Below are positions 25,756-34,243 of a stretch of DNA of 47,487 nt, in pieces; position 1 is the first letter of the stretch; each line of letters opens with the position of its first letter. The stretch comes from Bacteroidales bacterium OttesenSCG-928-M11 (GTDB lineage Bacteria > Bacteroidota > Bacteroidia > Bacteroidales > Azobacteroidaceae). The position numbers and the translations under genes are program-made. Below the pieces are notes generated by a model that worked only from the letters and a program-made list of their open reading frames with translations, did not search any database and was not told where the DNA came from. The stretch spans positions 1-47,487 of the forward strand of contig JAJDGO010000004.1 in assembly GCA_030265685.1 (NCBI GenBank), read 5' to 3'.

Positions 25756-26973
25756 CTATAGTTTCTTAATCAACTCTGCAATACCAATAGCACATTCTGC
25801 AACCCGGTTGTAATCAACAATGCTGAGGTTATCTTTGGGTGTATGGGTAAGCTCCTGTGTCTCGAAATTCTCAATAAACCACTGCGAACTAACAGCAATC
25901 GCCGGACATCCATTTTGTAGGAACAGGCTGTGGTCGCCCTGATACCACGGTAAGCCTTCTTTGAGTTCGGCTGTTTCCCACAGTACTTCGTACAGGACAT
26001 CACGAATCTCATCGGGCAGGTTGAATGGGGAAAAGAACGATAAGCCCTCTCTATATCCTGCTCCGTCTATGTTAATGTTCAGCAGAATATTATTGAATTT
26101 TCCTGCATTCTGTTCTACAAATCGAACCTGTCCCGGCGCACCGTAATAATCTTCACCGTTGAAGATGACTAATTCTACGGGATATTTCCCAGCGTAATCT
26201 TTCAATAGTTCGGTCAGCAGTAATACGATAGCTACTCCCGTTCCGTTGTCTATTGCTCCCGGAGTGTTTATTTTGGTATCAATATGGGCTGTAATGACTA
26301 TCCGTTCTTTGCTGCCGCTATTTTCCTTTTTCCCGATAACATTGTAGGCTGTTTCGGGAATACGCCGGGCTTTGGAAATCAGTTCAACCGTCTGCCCTGC
26401 ATAAACAAATAGTTTTGCTCCTTCTGTGTCTTTCATATAAACCGAAGGAATGTCGAAGTCGCCATCTTCGAACAAGGGGAACGGATAAACCCCGCCTGCG
26501 GTGGCCGAATTTCGCTCTGTTGCACAGACGAGGGCTTTCGGCTGACCTTTTTCTAATACGGATATAAGGTGTTGATGCTCCTCGGGATTCCAGAAAGGGA
26601 ATTTCTTCGGGGCGATCTGTTGGGAAGCAATCTCGCCGTAGAGGAGAACGATCTTATCTTTAATATTGGTTTTTTCCAGTTGGGCGATAGAGTTTATGGC
26701 TATCAATTCTCCCACCACCTCACAGCCCAAAGAATAGTGAGAGGAAAAGACCTCGAAGGAGTGTCCGTTACAGGTCAGTGTAGCGCCGTCGGTTTTCCAG
26801 TCAATAACTGAGAGTTCTGTCGATTCGGTTTTCCAGCCCGATTCTTCCAATACGTTTTTGGCATAAGCCGTTGCTTTTCGATTGCCTTCACTTCCGACAC
26901 GTCGTTCGCCGATTTCGGAGCATAATACGTGTAGATGCGATTTTACCTTTTCTGTTAATGTCTCTTTGTCCAT
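25756..26973 (-). CDS. M28-family metallopeptidase
   Basis: A 405-aa zinc aminopeptidase/carboxypeptidase-like enzyme of family M28. The metal and catalytic residues are visible in order: TAHIDTK (His, Asp), GAIDNGTG (bridging Asp), FNGEDYYG (Glu pair position), INIDGAG (Asp), and LTHTPKD (C-terminal His). A PA-like inserted domain occupies about residues 90-205. There is no signal peptide, so it is probably cytoplasmic, unlike many secreted M28 enzymes. It is transcribed from a promoter with the same operator as the neighbouring AraC and ABC genes, which suggests coordinated expression; the substrate is unknown. Confidence 0.9.
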   Translation of the reverse strand: MDKETLTEKVKSHLHVLCSEIGERRVGSEGNRKATAYAKNVLEESGWKTESTELSVIDWKTDGATLTCNGHSFEVFSSHYSLGCEVVGELIAINSIAQLEKTNIKDKIVLLYGEIASQQIAPKKFPFWNPEEHQHLISVLEKGQPKALVCATERNSATAGGVYPFPLFEDGDFDIPSVYMKDTEGAKLFVYAGQTVELISKARRIPETAYNVIGKKENSGSKERIVITAHIDTKINTPGAIDNGTGVAIVLLLTELLKDYAGKYPVELVIFNGEDYYGAPGQVRFVEQNAGKFNNILLNINIDGAGYREGLSFFSPFNLPDEIRDVLYEVLWETAELKEGLPWYQGDHSLFLQNGCPAIAVSSQWFIENFETQELTHTPKDNLSIVDYNRVAECAIGIAELIKKL

Positions 26974-27000
26974 ATCTTTAATTCTTTATTGATGAGAGGA

Positions 27001-27045
27001 CAAAATTAGCGTGTAGAGGAATCACAGAATTGTAAAAAAGGGACA
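27001..27045 (-). promoter_or_regulatory. Operator-promoter of M28 peptidase gene
   Basis: Minus strand: -7 TAATTTTG (27001-27008), then exactly 18 bp upstream the operator TGTCCCTTTTTTACAATTC (27027-27045). The same arrangement occurs at 27865, 27982 and 37795. Confidence 0.75.
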
Positions 27046-27052
27046 AAGAATA

Positions 27053-27847
27053 TTAGCTGAAGTAATCGGAATGTGGTGGGCAAGCTACAAGATACTCACC
27101 CGGCGTATAACCCGAAAGGGTTTTGAACTCCTTTATCATGTGCGATTGATCGAAGTAACCGCACTCATAGGCAAGAGTGGTTAAGGATATTTGCGGCCTT
27201 GTTTCAAGTATGTGCAATGCTTTCTGGAAACGAATGGTTCGGGAGAACTCCTTTGGGTTGGAGCCTACATATTCTGAAAATACCCGTTGGAATTGTTTGG
27301 TACTCAAGCAGGCAGTATCAGCAAGTAATGAGATATCGGTCTGTCCGGCATTGATTAGCTGAATGGATGTCTCTATCCGTTTCAGGTTACACTCAGCCAA
27401 ACGGCTAAGGCGTTTTAGGAGGAATTGCTCAATCAGCAGAATGCAGAGTTTGTCGTTTTCCGTACTTGTAAGAGACTGTTCCAATGCTGCCAGTTCTTTG
27501 TTTTCCAAATCCCCGGCTGTTACACGCAGGTTATTGATTTTATTCATTGGCAAATCGAAGAAAGCCTTTGCTCCCACCGGACGGAAGACAACGGAAATCA
27601 TATTAACCTGTCCTGTATATTCAAGGTCGGCAAAGGTTTTTTCCTGACCACTAAGAAATGCACGAGGATGAAGCTCGTTATCATGAACTGAAAACAGACA
27701 GTCACCCCGATGGAATATCAGATTCATCATACCCATAGGAACTGTTCGTGCCAATGCAGGAGAATCACAAGCCGTTTTCAATAGCCAGTAATTCTTTACA
27801 TACGGAGCAAGCAATGCTGAGGGTTGTATCTCTTTGAATTCTTCCAT
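27053..27847 (-). CDS. AraC-family transcriptional regulator (DUF6597-type N-terminus)
   Basis: About 264 aa from the ATG at 27847. An in-frame ATG at 27910 would overlap the promoter, so I reject it. The N-terminal ligand-sensing part runs to about residue 150 (EEFKEIQPSALLAPYVKNYW is typical of this subgroup). The C-terminal AraC double HTH includes ISLLADTACLSTKQFQRVFS, then FQKALHILETRPQISLTTLA and ECGYFDQSHMIKEFK. Its own promoter and those of the M28 peptidase and ABC exporter share one operator. This makes it the likely controller of all three. The inducer is unknown. Confidence 0.9.
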   Translation of the reverse strand: MEEFKEIQPSALLAPYVKNYWLLKTACDSPALARTVPMGMMNLIFHRGDCLFSVHDNELHPRAFLSGQEKTFADLEYTGQVNMISVVFRPVGAKAFFDLPMNKINNLRVTAGDLENKELAALEQSLTSTENDKLCILLIEQFLLKRLSRLAECNLKRIETSIQLINAGQTDISLLADTACLSTKQFQRVFSEYVGSNPKEFSRTIRFQKALHILETRPQISLTTLAYECGYFDQSHMIKEFKTLSGYTPGEYLVACPPHSDYFS

Positions 27848-27864
27848 AAGACAGTATATCCCGA

Positions 27865-27909
27865 CAAAAGTACAGTTTTGCCAGGATATAGAATTGTAAA
27901 AAAGAGACA
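27865..27909 (-). promoter_or_regulatory. Operator-promoter of AraC regulator
   Basis: Minus strand: -7 TACTTTTG (27865-27872) and, 18 bp upstream, TGTCTCTTTTTTACAATTC (27891-27909). Start codon 17 nt after the -7 box. Confidence 0.8.
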
Positions 27910-27981
27910 TTTTACAAATTTAACCTACAGCGGCTTTATTGGAATGCAGGTGTCTATAATGTGTTGAGATAGAATATTGAA

Positions 27982-28026
27982 TGTCTCTTTTTTACAAGCA
28001 CAGGAATTTGCCAACTTCTACTTTTG
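27982..28026 (+). promoter_or_regulatory. Operator-promoter of ABC exporter
   Basis: Plus strand: TGTCTCTTTTTTACAAGC (27982-27999), then, at the same register as the other three sites, -7 TACTTTTG (28019-28026). The operator overlaps an in-frame upstream ATG, which argues for the later start at 28050. Confidence 0.8.
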
Positions 28027-28049
28027 TTCCCAAATTTAATTTATTAAAA

Positions 28050-28823
28050 ATGGAAGCAGAAATTATAGTTTCAAGTCTAACAAAACGTTACTCTAACGGA
28101 ACGGAAGCCCTGAAAGGCCTAACTCTTGATGTGAAAAGAGGTGATTTTTTCGTCCTTTTAGGTCAGAACGGGGCAGGAAAATCCACTCTTATTAAAGTTC
28201 TAACCACTTTACTTGACAAAGATGCAGGGCATTTTTCTATCGGAGGACTTAACCCGGAACAACAAAAAACTGAAATTCAACGCTATCTCGGAGTTGCATC
28301 ACAGGAAAATGAAATTGACCCGGGCGAGAAAGTCGAAAACCTGTTAATATTCCAAGGAAAGTTATTTGGGTTATCTACACCCGATGCCAAGTCGAGAACG
28401 GAAGAACTGATAAATGCTTTTCAACTATCGGAATATCGTTCAAAAAAGGCGGGAATACTCTCAGGCGGAAACAAACGCAAACTACATTGTGCCCTCGCAT
28501 TAGTGCATCGTCCCCATGTGCTCTTTCTTGATGAACCTACTGTCGGTATGGATCCGTTGGCACGGGCAAATTTCTGGGAGGTAATCAATCAGTTGAATAA
28601 AAAAGAGCAGACTACCATTTTTCTAACGACCCAATATTTGGATGAAGCAGACAAGAATGCGAATACAATGGCTTTTATTCTTGATGGAAAGATCGTCTAT
28701 GATGGTACCATTCATGGATTTAAAAGCCTTGTCTCAAAATCCGATTCCATGTCTTTAGATGAAAGTTACCTTGAGTTTATCAAATCATTTTCTGAACAAA
28801 ACACTACTAATTACTCAAAATAA
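28050..28823 (+). CDS. ABC transporter ATP-binding protein (DrrA-type exporter)
   Basis: A 257-aa nucleotide-binding subunit of an ABC-2 exporter. Walker A is LLGQNGAGKSTLIKV, the signature is ILSGGNKRKLHC, Walker B is HVLFLDEPTVGMDP, and the switch histidine position has TTQYLDEAD (Gln rather than His before Tyr, as in many DrrA-type proteins). Start at 28050 because the promoter operator covers the earlier in-frame ATG at 27981. The permease follows 6 nt downstream. Such pairs export drugs, lipids or small molecules; the cargo here is not evident. Divergent from the AraC regulator and sharing its operator sequence. Confidence 0.92.
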   Translation: MEAEIIVSSLTKRYSNGTEALKGLTLDVKRGDFFVLLGQNGAGKSTLIKVLTTLLDKDAGHFSIGGLNPEQQKTEIQRYLGVASQENEIDPGEKVENLLIFQGKLFGLSTPDAKSRTEELINAFQLSEYRSKKAGILSGGNKRKLHCALALVHRPHVLFLDEPTVGMDPLARANFWEVINQLNKKEQTTIFLTTQYLDEADKNANTMAFILDGKIVYDGTIHGFKSLVSKSDSMSLDESYLEFIKSFSEQNTTNYSK

Positions 28824-28829
28824 TAAGCT

Positions 28830-29588
28830 ATGAACAGTAATATTTTATTGACACATAGGGCAATCGTGAAATTGGTAAAGCAACCGTCGGCACCATTGAT
28901 GGGATTTGGAATGAGCCTTTTCTTCCTCGTCGTTTATAACGCAGGGATTGGAGGGATTGGCTCCTTAGATATTTTTGCCGGTAAAGGCTATCTGTCCTTC
29001 CTCTTTCCGATAGCAATCATATCCTTAGCGATGGGCTCTTCTGCCGGTGCGGGACAAACATTGAATGCGGATATGCAATCCGGCTATTTCAAACGTCTTT
29101 ATTTCTCTCCTGCTTCCCGCTGGGCACTTATTGCTGCGCCAATGATTGCGGATGTATTACCATCCTTGTTTTTTACGGCTATATTGCTTTGTGTTGGAGC
29201 AGTGTTCGGAGTGACATTCCAGTTTGGGATCCTATCAGTATTAGGAGTTTTATTGCTCTCGTTACTATGGTCTGTAACCCTGTCCGGATTTTCAGCCGGG
29301 ATAATGATTCGCACAGGGCAAGCCCAGAGTGCGGCTATCGTTACAAATGCCATTTTTCCATTACTTTTTCTTAGTACCACTTTTCTGCCAAGAGAATTAA
29401 TTACGGCAAAATGGCTGTTAGCGGTTTCTTGGGGTAATCCTGTTACCTATATTCTGGAGGGTTGCCGATACTTATTGGCAGGAACATCGGATGCCAGATT
29501 CTTTTTAATCGCAGTTGTTGTCTTTTCCATAACGACGATAATTTCTCTATCTTTTGCATTGTCGAGCGCAAGGAAGATAAAACTATAA
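28830..29588 (+). CDS. ABC-2 type transporter permease
   Basis: A 252-aa integral membrane subunit with about six hydrophobic segments (MGFGMSLFFLVVYNAGIGGI, SFLFPIAIISLAMGSSAGAG, a pair near 90-145, VTNAIFPLLFLSTTFLP, and the C-terminal FLIAVVVFSITTIISLSF). The ABC-2 signature region FLSTTFLPRELITAKWLLAV is present before the last helix, ahead of WGNPVTYILEG. It pairs with the ATPase encoded directly upstream to form a half-size DrrAB-like exporter. A strong terminator follows. Confidence 0.92.
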   Translation: MNSNILLTHRAIVKLVKQPSAPLMGFGMSLFFLVVYNAGIGGIGSLDIFAGKGYLSFLFPIAIISLAMGSSAGAGQTLNADMQSGYFKRLYFSPASRWALIAAPMIADVLPSLFFTAILLCVGAVFGVTFQFGILSVLGVLLLSLLWSVTLSGFSAGIMIRTGQAQSAAIVTNAIFPLLFLSTTFLPRELITAKWLLAVSWGNPVTYILEGCRYLLAGTSDARFFLIAVVVFSITTIISLSFALSSARKIKL

Positions 29589-29628
29589 GTAAAGGAAAAC
29601 AAATACAGCACGTATATAGCAATCTTAG

Positions 29629-29669
29629 GTAGGCGGAAGTATAATTTCTTTCCGCCTACTTTATTTTTC
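29629..29669 (+). terminator. Terminator after the ABC exporter operon
   Basis: A perfect 10-bp stem GTAGGCGGAA / TTCCGCCTAC (29629-29638, 29650-29659) is followed by TTTATTTTT. Confidence 0.9.
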
Positions 29670-29671
29670 CG

Positions 29672-29679
29672 TAATTTTG
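29672..29679 (+). promoter_or_regulatory. -7 element abutting the AraC start codon
   Basis: TAATTTTG matches TAnnTTTG and lies only 4 nt before the ATG at 29684. Transcription would begin at or after the start codon, suggesting a leaderless mRNA or a downstream start. Confidence 0.5.
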
Positions 29680-29683
29680 CACC

Positions 29684-30493
29684 ATGTTAAAAGAATACTC
29701 TATCTCTGATATATTAGCTTTCCCCTCACAACATATTCCATGTTATGCAGGAACATTCGAAGGAACGGAAGACCCTGACATCGAATGGCCGCACCGTCAT
29801 TCTTTCTTTTCCTTAGTTTGGTTTACGGAGGGAACGGGCTTTTATGTGATTGATTTTGAAGAACACGAAATCAAACAGGACAGGGTGTTTTTTGTAAGCC
29901 CTAAGCAAATTCATAATTGGGATTATTCGGAAAACTGCAAAGGCTATATTCTTACTGTTGATACTACGTTTGGCGAAGAATTGAATTTGAATTATACTTT
30001 TCCCTACATTGATATAAACGGTAAAGCCAAAGACTTACTATTAGGTATCTTCCCTGATTTAATAGCGAATTTTGAGAAGCGAAATGATATAGGCATTGAT
30101 ATTCGCTACGTTTATCAACTTTGTAAAAGGTTTGCGGAACAGCATAATGTACAACGCCATGCAAACAATCCATCTATTATCAGTTTCAAAAAACTTATTT
30201 CAGAAAACCACGCACAACCACATACTATAGATTGGTATGCTGATAAACTCCATTTGCCCGCAGATGAGCTAAGCTCTATCTGCAAAGAATATACGGGAAC
30301 TACTGCAAAACAATATCTGTTAGATGTCCGGTTGACCGAAGCGAAACGTCTTTTGTTATACAGTGACAGCAATGTGAATGAAATCGCTTTCCAATTGGGC
30401 TTTGAAGATAGTTCCTATTTCTCCCGTATCTTCAAAAAGAAAACTTCACTCACACCGTCCGACTTTCTGAGAAAGTACCGAAAACAGGGATGA
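29684..30493 (+). CDS. AraC-family regulator with cupin N-terminus
   Basis: A 269-aa regulator. The N-terminal half is a cupin-type sensor (WPHRHSFFSLVWFTEGTGFY, then VFFVSPKQIHNW). The C-terminal double HTH includes HTIDWYADKLHLPADELSSI and VNEIAFQLGFEDSSYFSRIF, ending LTPSDFLRKYRKQG. It is followed 54 nt later by the carboxymuconolactone-decarboxylase-type gene on the same strand, which has its own promoter and is the likely target. The first Met gives the family's usual N-terminus (EYSISDILAFPSQ), even though the promoter -7 lies only 4 nt upstream. Confidence 0.9.
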   Translation: MLKEYSISDILAFPSQHIPCYAGTFEGTEDPDIEWPHRHSFFSLVWFTEGTGFYVIDFEEHEIKQDRVFFVSPKQIHNWDYSENCKGYILTVDTTFGEELNLNYTFPYIDINGKAKDLLLGIFPDLIANFEKRNDIGIDIRYVYQLCKRFAEQHNVQRHANNPSIISFKKLISENHAQPHTIDWYADKLHLPADELSSICKEYTGTTAKQYLLDVRLTEAKRLLLYSDSNVNEIAFQLGFEDSSYFSRIFKKKTSLTPSDFLRKYRKQG

Positions 30494-30523
30494 AAGTCCT
30501 GTAATTACGCTGCTTTTCCACTC

Positions 30524-30531
30524 TACCTTTG
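30524..30531 (+). promoter_or_regulatory. -7 element of the CMD-domain gene
   Basis: TACCTTTG matches TAnnTTTG exactly, 16 nt before the ATG at 30548. Confidence 0.65.
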
Positions 30532-30547
30532 TACAAAACATAGAAAA

Positions 30548-31402
30548 ATGAAACAATTAGTATTAATTATGTTGGCTTTGTTGCCAACATTAAACATGTA
30601 TGCACAAATGGAAAAGTCAGAACGTTATACTCGCGGATGGAGTAAGTTACAGGAAATCGATGGAGAGGCAGGAGAAAATGTAGTGAACAGTTTGGAAAGC
30701 ATTTCGCCTGACTTAGCTCGCTTTATCATCGAATATTCATTCGGAGATGTTTACAGCCTGAATGCGCTTGATAATAAGTCCAAAGAAATCGCAGCAGTAT
30801 CGTCACTTATTGCACAAGGGGCAATTCCTCAACTGAAAGTCCACCTGAACGGAGCATTAAATACGGGTTGTTCGATAACCGAAGTAAAAGAAGTAATCCT
30901 GCAAATGTCTGTTTATACAGGATTTCCGAGAAGCATAAACGCAATGAATGCTTTCCGGGAAGTATTAAACGAGCGGAAAGACAAAGGGATTAATGATGTG
31001 GAAGGAAACGTTTTAAATCAGGAAAATGACACGTCAAACCGTTATTCAAAAGGAGCGGAAGTCCTCTCACACCTCGACAGCCTACAGGCACAACGTATGG
31101 AAGAAGCTTACCATGATTTTTCTCCCGAATTGGTGCAATTCACGTTAGAATATGCTTTTGCCGATATTCATTCCCGAAAAGGGTTAGACAAAAAATACAG
31201 GCAGATTGCAACAGTGGCTGCACTCGCAACACTGGGAAATGCACCCTCTCAATTAAAATTCCATATTAACGGAGCATTGAATGTCGGAGTAACCGGGGAT
31301 GAAATAAAAGAGATCATGTTGCTTATGACAGTCTATGCCGGATTTCCGGCAGCAATTAATGGTACAAATATTCTTCGGGAAATAGTAGAGGAACGTATGT
31401 AA
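30548..31402 (+). CDS. Exported protein with two carboxymuconolactone decarboxylase domains
   Basis: A 284-aa protein with a signal peptide (KQLVLIMLALLPTLNMYAQ) and two tandem CMD/AhpD-like domains. The first has EIAAVSSLIAQGAIPQLKVH then LNGALNTGCSITEVKEVILQ; the second has QIATVAALATLGNAPSQLKF then INGALNVGVTGDEIKEIMLL. Each ends with a YTGFPRSINAMNAFRE / YAGFPAAINGTNILRE segment. The CxxC redox pair of AhpD is absent, so a peroxidase-partner role is unlikely. Export to the periplasm is unusual for a cytoplasmic enzyme family. Probably controlled by the AraC protein just upstream. Confidence 0.88.
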   Translation: MKQLVLIMLALLPTLNMYAQMEKSERYTRGWSKLQEIDGEAGENVVNSLESISPDLARFIIEYSFGDVYSLNALDNKSKEIAAVSSLIAQGAIPQLKVHLNGALNTGCSITEVKEVILQMSVYTGFPRSINAMNAFREVLNERKDKGINDVEGNVLNQENDTSNRYSKGAEVLSHLDSLQAQRMEEAYHDFSPELVQFTLEYAFADIHSRKGLDKKYRQIATVAALATLGNAPSQLKFHINGALNVGVTGDEIKEIMLLMTVYAGFPAAINGTNILREIVEERM

Positions 31403-31458
31403 ATAGTTTATTTGAATTGACTTGGGGTTGTATGGAAATGTTTGTGAAAGAATCTATA

Positions 31459-31971
31459 TTATTGTCCTAAATATCGTTCTATTTCTTTCCTCAATCCTTC
31501 AAAGCACTCTTCGACGGACTTATTTGCCGTATCGATCAGAATTCTATCAGTTTCCCATACATGATACTCCCTACTTTGGATTTCGTCCCACGTAGGGAGT
31601 TTTAAGCCTTCCACTTCAGTGTGTCGGTTTTCGACTCGTCTTTTATGTTCTTCCTTATCCGAACAGATTACTTCAATATTAATATAACGGCTATTACTTC
31701 GTATTGCGACTTCTTCCCATTCCCTGCGGGTAAGATTTATCGGATTGCATGAATCGGCGACGACATAGTTTCCTAATTGCAGGTTATCGGCAGCTATCCG
31801 GTACGATAGCCGATAGCCTTCGCCCTGCACATTGAAATCGCATAAGTCTCGCAAGGCTTGTTCTATGGTGTCGATTCGTAAATAGACAGCATTGTATTCC
31901 TTGGCAATAGACTTTGCCAGACTCGATTTTCCCGAAGCAGGTAGACCGGAAAATATAAATAATACAGTCAT
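31459..31971 (-). CDS. P-loop kinase-like AAA protein
   Basis: A 170-aa P-loop protein resembling small-molecule or nucleic-acid kinases (Zeta-toxin/APS-kinase-like group): FIFSGLPASGKSSLAKSIAK is the Walker A region, RIDTIEQAL follows as the acidic substrate site, and VVADSCNPINLTRREWEEVA is typical of the predicted-kinase COG4639/AAA_33 group. The substrate is unknown. It is the last gene of the minus-strand operon that begins at 36243, 20 nt after the SnoaL-like gene. Confidence 0.82.
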   Translation of the reverse strand: MTVLFIFSGLPASGKSSLAKSIAKEYNAVYLRIDTIEQALRDLCDFNVQGEGYRLSYRIAADNLQLGNYVVADSCNPINLTRREWEEVAIRSNSRYINIEVICSDKEEHKRRVENRHTEVEGLKLPTWDEIQSREYHVWETDRILIDTANKSVEECFEGLRKEIERYLGQ

Positions 31972-31991
31972 AACTTATTTTATTATCATTT

Positions 31992-32375
31992 TCAATTGGA
32001 TTGTACAAAAGACCAATGCGTATGTATGATTTTCCACTGATTAGAAATATCCAATTGATAGACTTCCGTACAATTCATTTTGAATGTTAGGCCATCTCTC
32101 TGAACTGCATAATTATATGTCAATACAGCAATGTCTGCCGATAGCTGTACCGTTGGATTTATCATTTCGTACTGGTCGATTTTAATCTTGCCTCTGACTG
32201 TGTTGTAGTATTCCGTCAAGGCCTTTTTACCTTCCAGTTTACGCTCGACAGGGTCGATATAAACAATGTCCTCAGATGTCAGTTCTAAAAATCCATCAGG
32301 GTTTCCATTGTTCCAAAGTTCCAATGCCCGCCTTTCTAAGGCAATAATCAAATCTTTTATTTCATTTTCTGTCAT
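31992..32375 (-). CDS. SnoaL/NTF2-like protein
   Basis: A 127-aa single-domain protein of the NTF2-like superfamily (DUF4440/SnoaL-type), with a helical N-terminus (EIKDLIIALERRALELWNNG), NPDGFLELTSEDIVYIDPVE and a C-terminal beta-sheet ending WKIIHTHWSFVQSN. Proteins of this type bind small ligands or act as steroid-isomerase-like enzymes; here no activity can be assigned. Its start overlaps the stop of a decayed acetyltransferase fragment. Confidence 0.85.
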   Translation of the reverse strand: MTENEIKDLIIALERRALELWNNGNPDGFLELTSEDIVYIDPVERKLEGKKALTEYYNTVRGKIKIDQYEMINPTVQLSADIAVLTYNYAVQRDGLTFKMNCTEVYQLDISNQWKIIHTHWSFVQSN

Positions 32376-32490
32376 ATTTCTTTCAATTTCACATAAATCA
32401 ATTCGTCCATATATTCGCCGTTGTTGAACAACGCTTTATCCAATCAGACTTTGAACTGAAGTCCTGCTTTTTTCGATACGTGTTTAATCG
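32372..32490 (-). pseudogene. GNAT acetyltransferase C-terminal remnant
   Basis: In the gap between two operon genes the minus strand encodes KHVSKKAGLQFKV, an in-frame TGA, then LDKALFNNGEYMDELIYVK and a stop inside the next gene's start. The ending LFNNGEYMDELIYVKLK is what one sees at the C-terminus of GNAT acetyltransferases. The catalytic core is missing, so this is a fragment left by deletion. Confidence 0.6.
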
Positions 32491-32492
32491 TG

Positions 32493-33116
32493 TTATATAT
32501 AATATTCCTTTGAGACAAAAGAAGGATATTGGTCTTTGTCTAATGTTTTGTCAAAAGTAACAGGATCGACATCATAGAGTTTCGGAATATATTCAAACCT
32601 CAATTTCCCGTCTTCCATATAGAATCTAACATCCGGATCAAAAGCAACGGAGCGATATTTTTCGTTGTCGGAAGGAAGGTCTCTGTAAAGTAGCTGTTGC
32701 TCTTTCCATGTTAATTGGTCATTTTGCAACGCTACATCATAGACCCCATACACCACAGCTTCCATCGTATGGTCGGTAACGGTGGAAGACTGGCAATACA
32801 TATAACCGGTTATCTGTCCGCTGCTTTTACGAATCGCTAATTTATATTGGAATACACTTGTGCCGGTATAATCTTTCTTTATCCCGCTACGTTTTTTGTT
32901 TGCGTCAAGAATATAGATTTTTTCATTGGTAACAGTTGTCATGTTGAACTGTATTCCGTTTTCTGTCACGAGCAGATCGGAAAAGGTCATTATATCCGAA
33001 TATACACCTTCCAATGTGTCGTTTTCTAATCGGTAAATGACATCATCAGTTTTTAATGGTTTGCCAATGACATTGTTCCTTATATATGTTACGATATCAT
33101 TCTTCATTGCTTCCAA
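32493..33116 (-). CDS. Uncharacterised 207-aa protein
   Basis: I do not recognise this protein. It is 207 aa, without signal peptide or membrane helix, and appears mostly beta-strand, with an N-terminal helix (IVTYIRNNVIGKPLKTDDVI) then strands such as NGIQFNMTTVTNEKIYILDA and TGYMYCQSSTVTDHTMEAVV. The start overlaps the upstream flavin-type gene by 13 nt, so it is translationally coupled in the operon. The shape suggests a beta-barrel ligand-binding or lipocalin-like protein, but this is only an impression. Confidence 0.6.
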   Translation of the reverse strand: MEAMKNDIVTYIRNNVIGKPLKTDDVIYRLENDTLEGVYSDIMTFSDLLVTENGIQFNMTTVTNEKIYILDANKKRSGIKKDYTGTSVFQYKLAIRKSSGQITGYMYCQSSTVTDHTMEAVVYGVYDVALQNDQLTWKEQQLLYRDLPSDNEKYRSVAFDPDVRFYMEDGKLRFEYIPKLYDVDPVTFDKTLDKDQYPSFVSKEYYI

Positions 33117-33805
33117 CGTTTAAGGGTAGATAAAAACTCGTGGAGTATCGGCCGTGCCTCATCCGGAGTAAAGTTGTTTCCTGTTTCTTTGTTCCAATGA
33201 TCGATGTATTTCAAATTGGTTTCCATCATCTCTTCCATTGTTACATCGTGGGTAAATGCTCCGTTTTGATAACAATAGTGACAATACTCCCCGTTAGGAG
33301 TTCCATCTGCATTCGTGCCAAAATCTTCTGCGGTTCTCATGTTCATACCGCAGCTTTGACAGATTGGGTCGTTCGCAGTCTCTTCTTTACCCACCACAAA
33401 ACTTGTTGAGTTGAAGTTGCTGTAATAGCGACCGGATTCGGCAGTAAATCTTAATAGTATAAAATCTCCACCGTCTACTCCGCCTTGATAATAGATGGAA
33501 AAATCGTCCTTCCAAATAGCCTTTTTGGTATCCGGATCATCAACAACCTCCATTGTGCCTTTTAGCATCACTCCCTCGAAAGAATCTTTATCACAAAAAT
33601 AAATACAAGCTTTCGGATTGTTCCGGTATTGTTTAATTCTCACAGACAGACTATTGGTATGCCAATAGAATGTTGTGATACCTTCCTGTTTAACAGGTGC
33701 CAACATTGCTTTTGTGTTTGGATAACCATCTTCATCAACAGAACTTATGAAGCTAACATTCTGTTTGCGAATCATTTTTTCAATAGTCTCTGTAAGATTT
33801 TTCAT
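33104..33805 (-). CDS. Pyridoxamine 5'-phosphate oxidase-like protein with zinc ribbon
   Basis: A 233-aa protein of two parts. Residues 1-145 are a split-barrel flavin-binding domain of the PNPOx-like type (VSFISSVDEDGYPNTKAMLA, FYWHTNSLSVRIKQYRNNPK). Residues 150-233 are a putative zinc ribbon, CQSCGMNM and CHYCYQNG, followed by a helical end (TMEEMMETNLKYIDHWN) seen in small Zn-ribbon proteins attached to regulators. It overlaps the VOC gene upstream by 4 nt. Likely a flavin- or F420-like cofactor protein; the substrate is unknown. Confidence 0.88.
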   Translation of the reverse strand: MKNLTETIEKMIRKQNVSFISSVDEDGYPNTKAMLAPVKQEGITTFYWHTNSLSVRIKQYRNNPKACIYFCDKDSFEGVMLKGTMEVVDDPDTKKAIWKDDFSIYYQGGVDGGDFILLRFTAESGRYYSNFNSTSFVVGKEETANDPICQSCGMNMRTAEDFGTNADGTPNGEYCHYCYQNGAFTHDVTMEEMMETNLKYIDHWNKETGNNFTPDEARPILHEFLSTLKRWKQ

Positions 33806-34224
33806 TGCTCTGATTGTTTAAGTGGGGTAAATAACTCTATCAGGTTCTCTTCCGGGTCGTAGAGATGAACAACACGCATTCCCCAACCGGGCATATCCGT
33901 TGGTTCATTAATTAATTTAATTCCTTTCGATAGAAGTGCTTGATAAGTCTCATCTACATTTTCGACCTCAAAGGATATCATTGATTTTTCACGGTATCCA
34001 ACGGGCTGTTCTTTGTCAGTATTACCAACAACAGGAGCCATCAGGTCGGATGTGAATATGGCAAGCCCTTCTATTCCGTCGGCTACTTTGAAGCTGGCAT
34101 AACATTCTTCAACATCCCACGCAGCCTCCAGACCAAGCCCGTGGGTATAAAAATTGAAACATTTGCGATAGTCTTTGACTAATAGTCTTACGTTACTGAA
34201 TTTCATATCTATCTTTTTTATCAA
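33802..34224 (-). CDS. VOC-family (glyoxalase/bleomycin-resistance-like) protein
   Basis: A 140-aa vicinal-oxygen-chelate fold protein with two beta-alpha-beta-beta-beta modules: SNVRLLVKDYRKCFNFYTHG begins the first and ISFEVENVDETYQALLSKGI the second, ending RVVHLYDPEENLIELFTPL with the metal-ligand glutamate. Members detoxify methylglyoxal or bind antibiotics. It starts 19 nt after the DJ-1-like gene, which fits an aldehyde- or electrophile-stress operon. Confidence 0.88.
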   Translation of the reverse strand: MIKKIDMKFSNVRLLVKDYRKCFNFYTHGLGLEAAWDVEECYASFKVADGIEGLAIFTSDLMAPVVGNTDKEQPVGYREKSMISFEVENVDETYQALLSKGIKLINEPTDMPGWGMRVVHLYDPEENLIELFTPLKQSEQ

Positions 34225-34243
34225 TTATTTTGTAATTAGAACA

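Noticed and set aside
27848..27910. Upstream in-frame start of the AraC gene (MSLFYNS)
   Set aside because: The operator and -7 box occupy this stretch; the similar MSLFY start of the divergent frame at 27981 is simply the inverted copy of the same operator.
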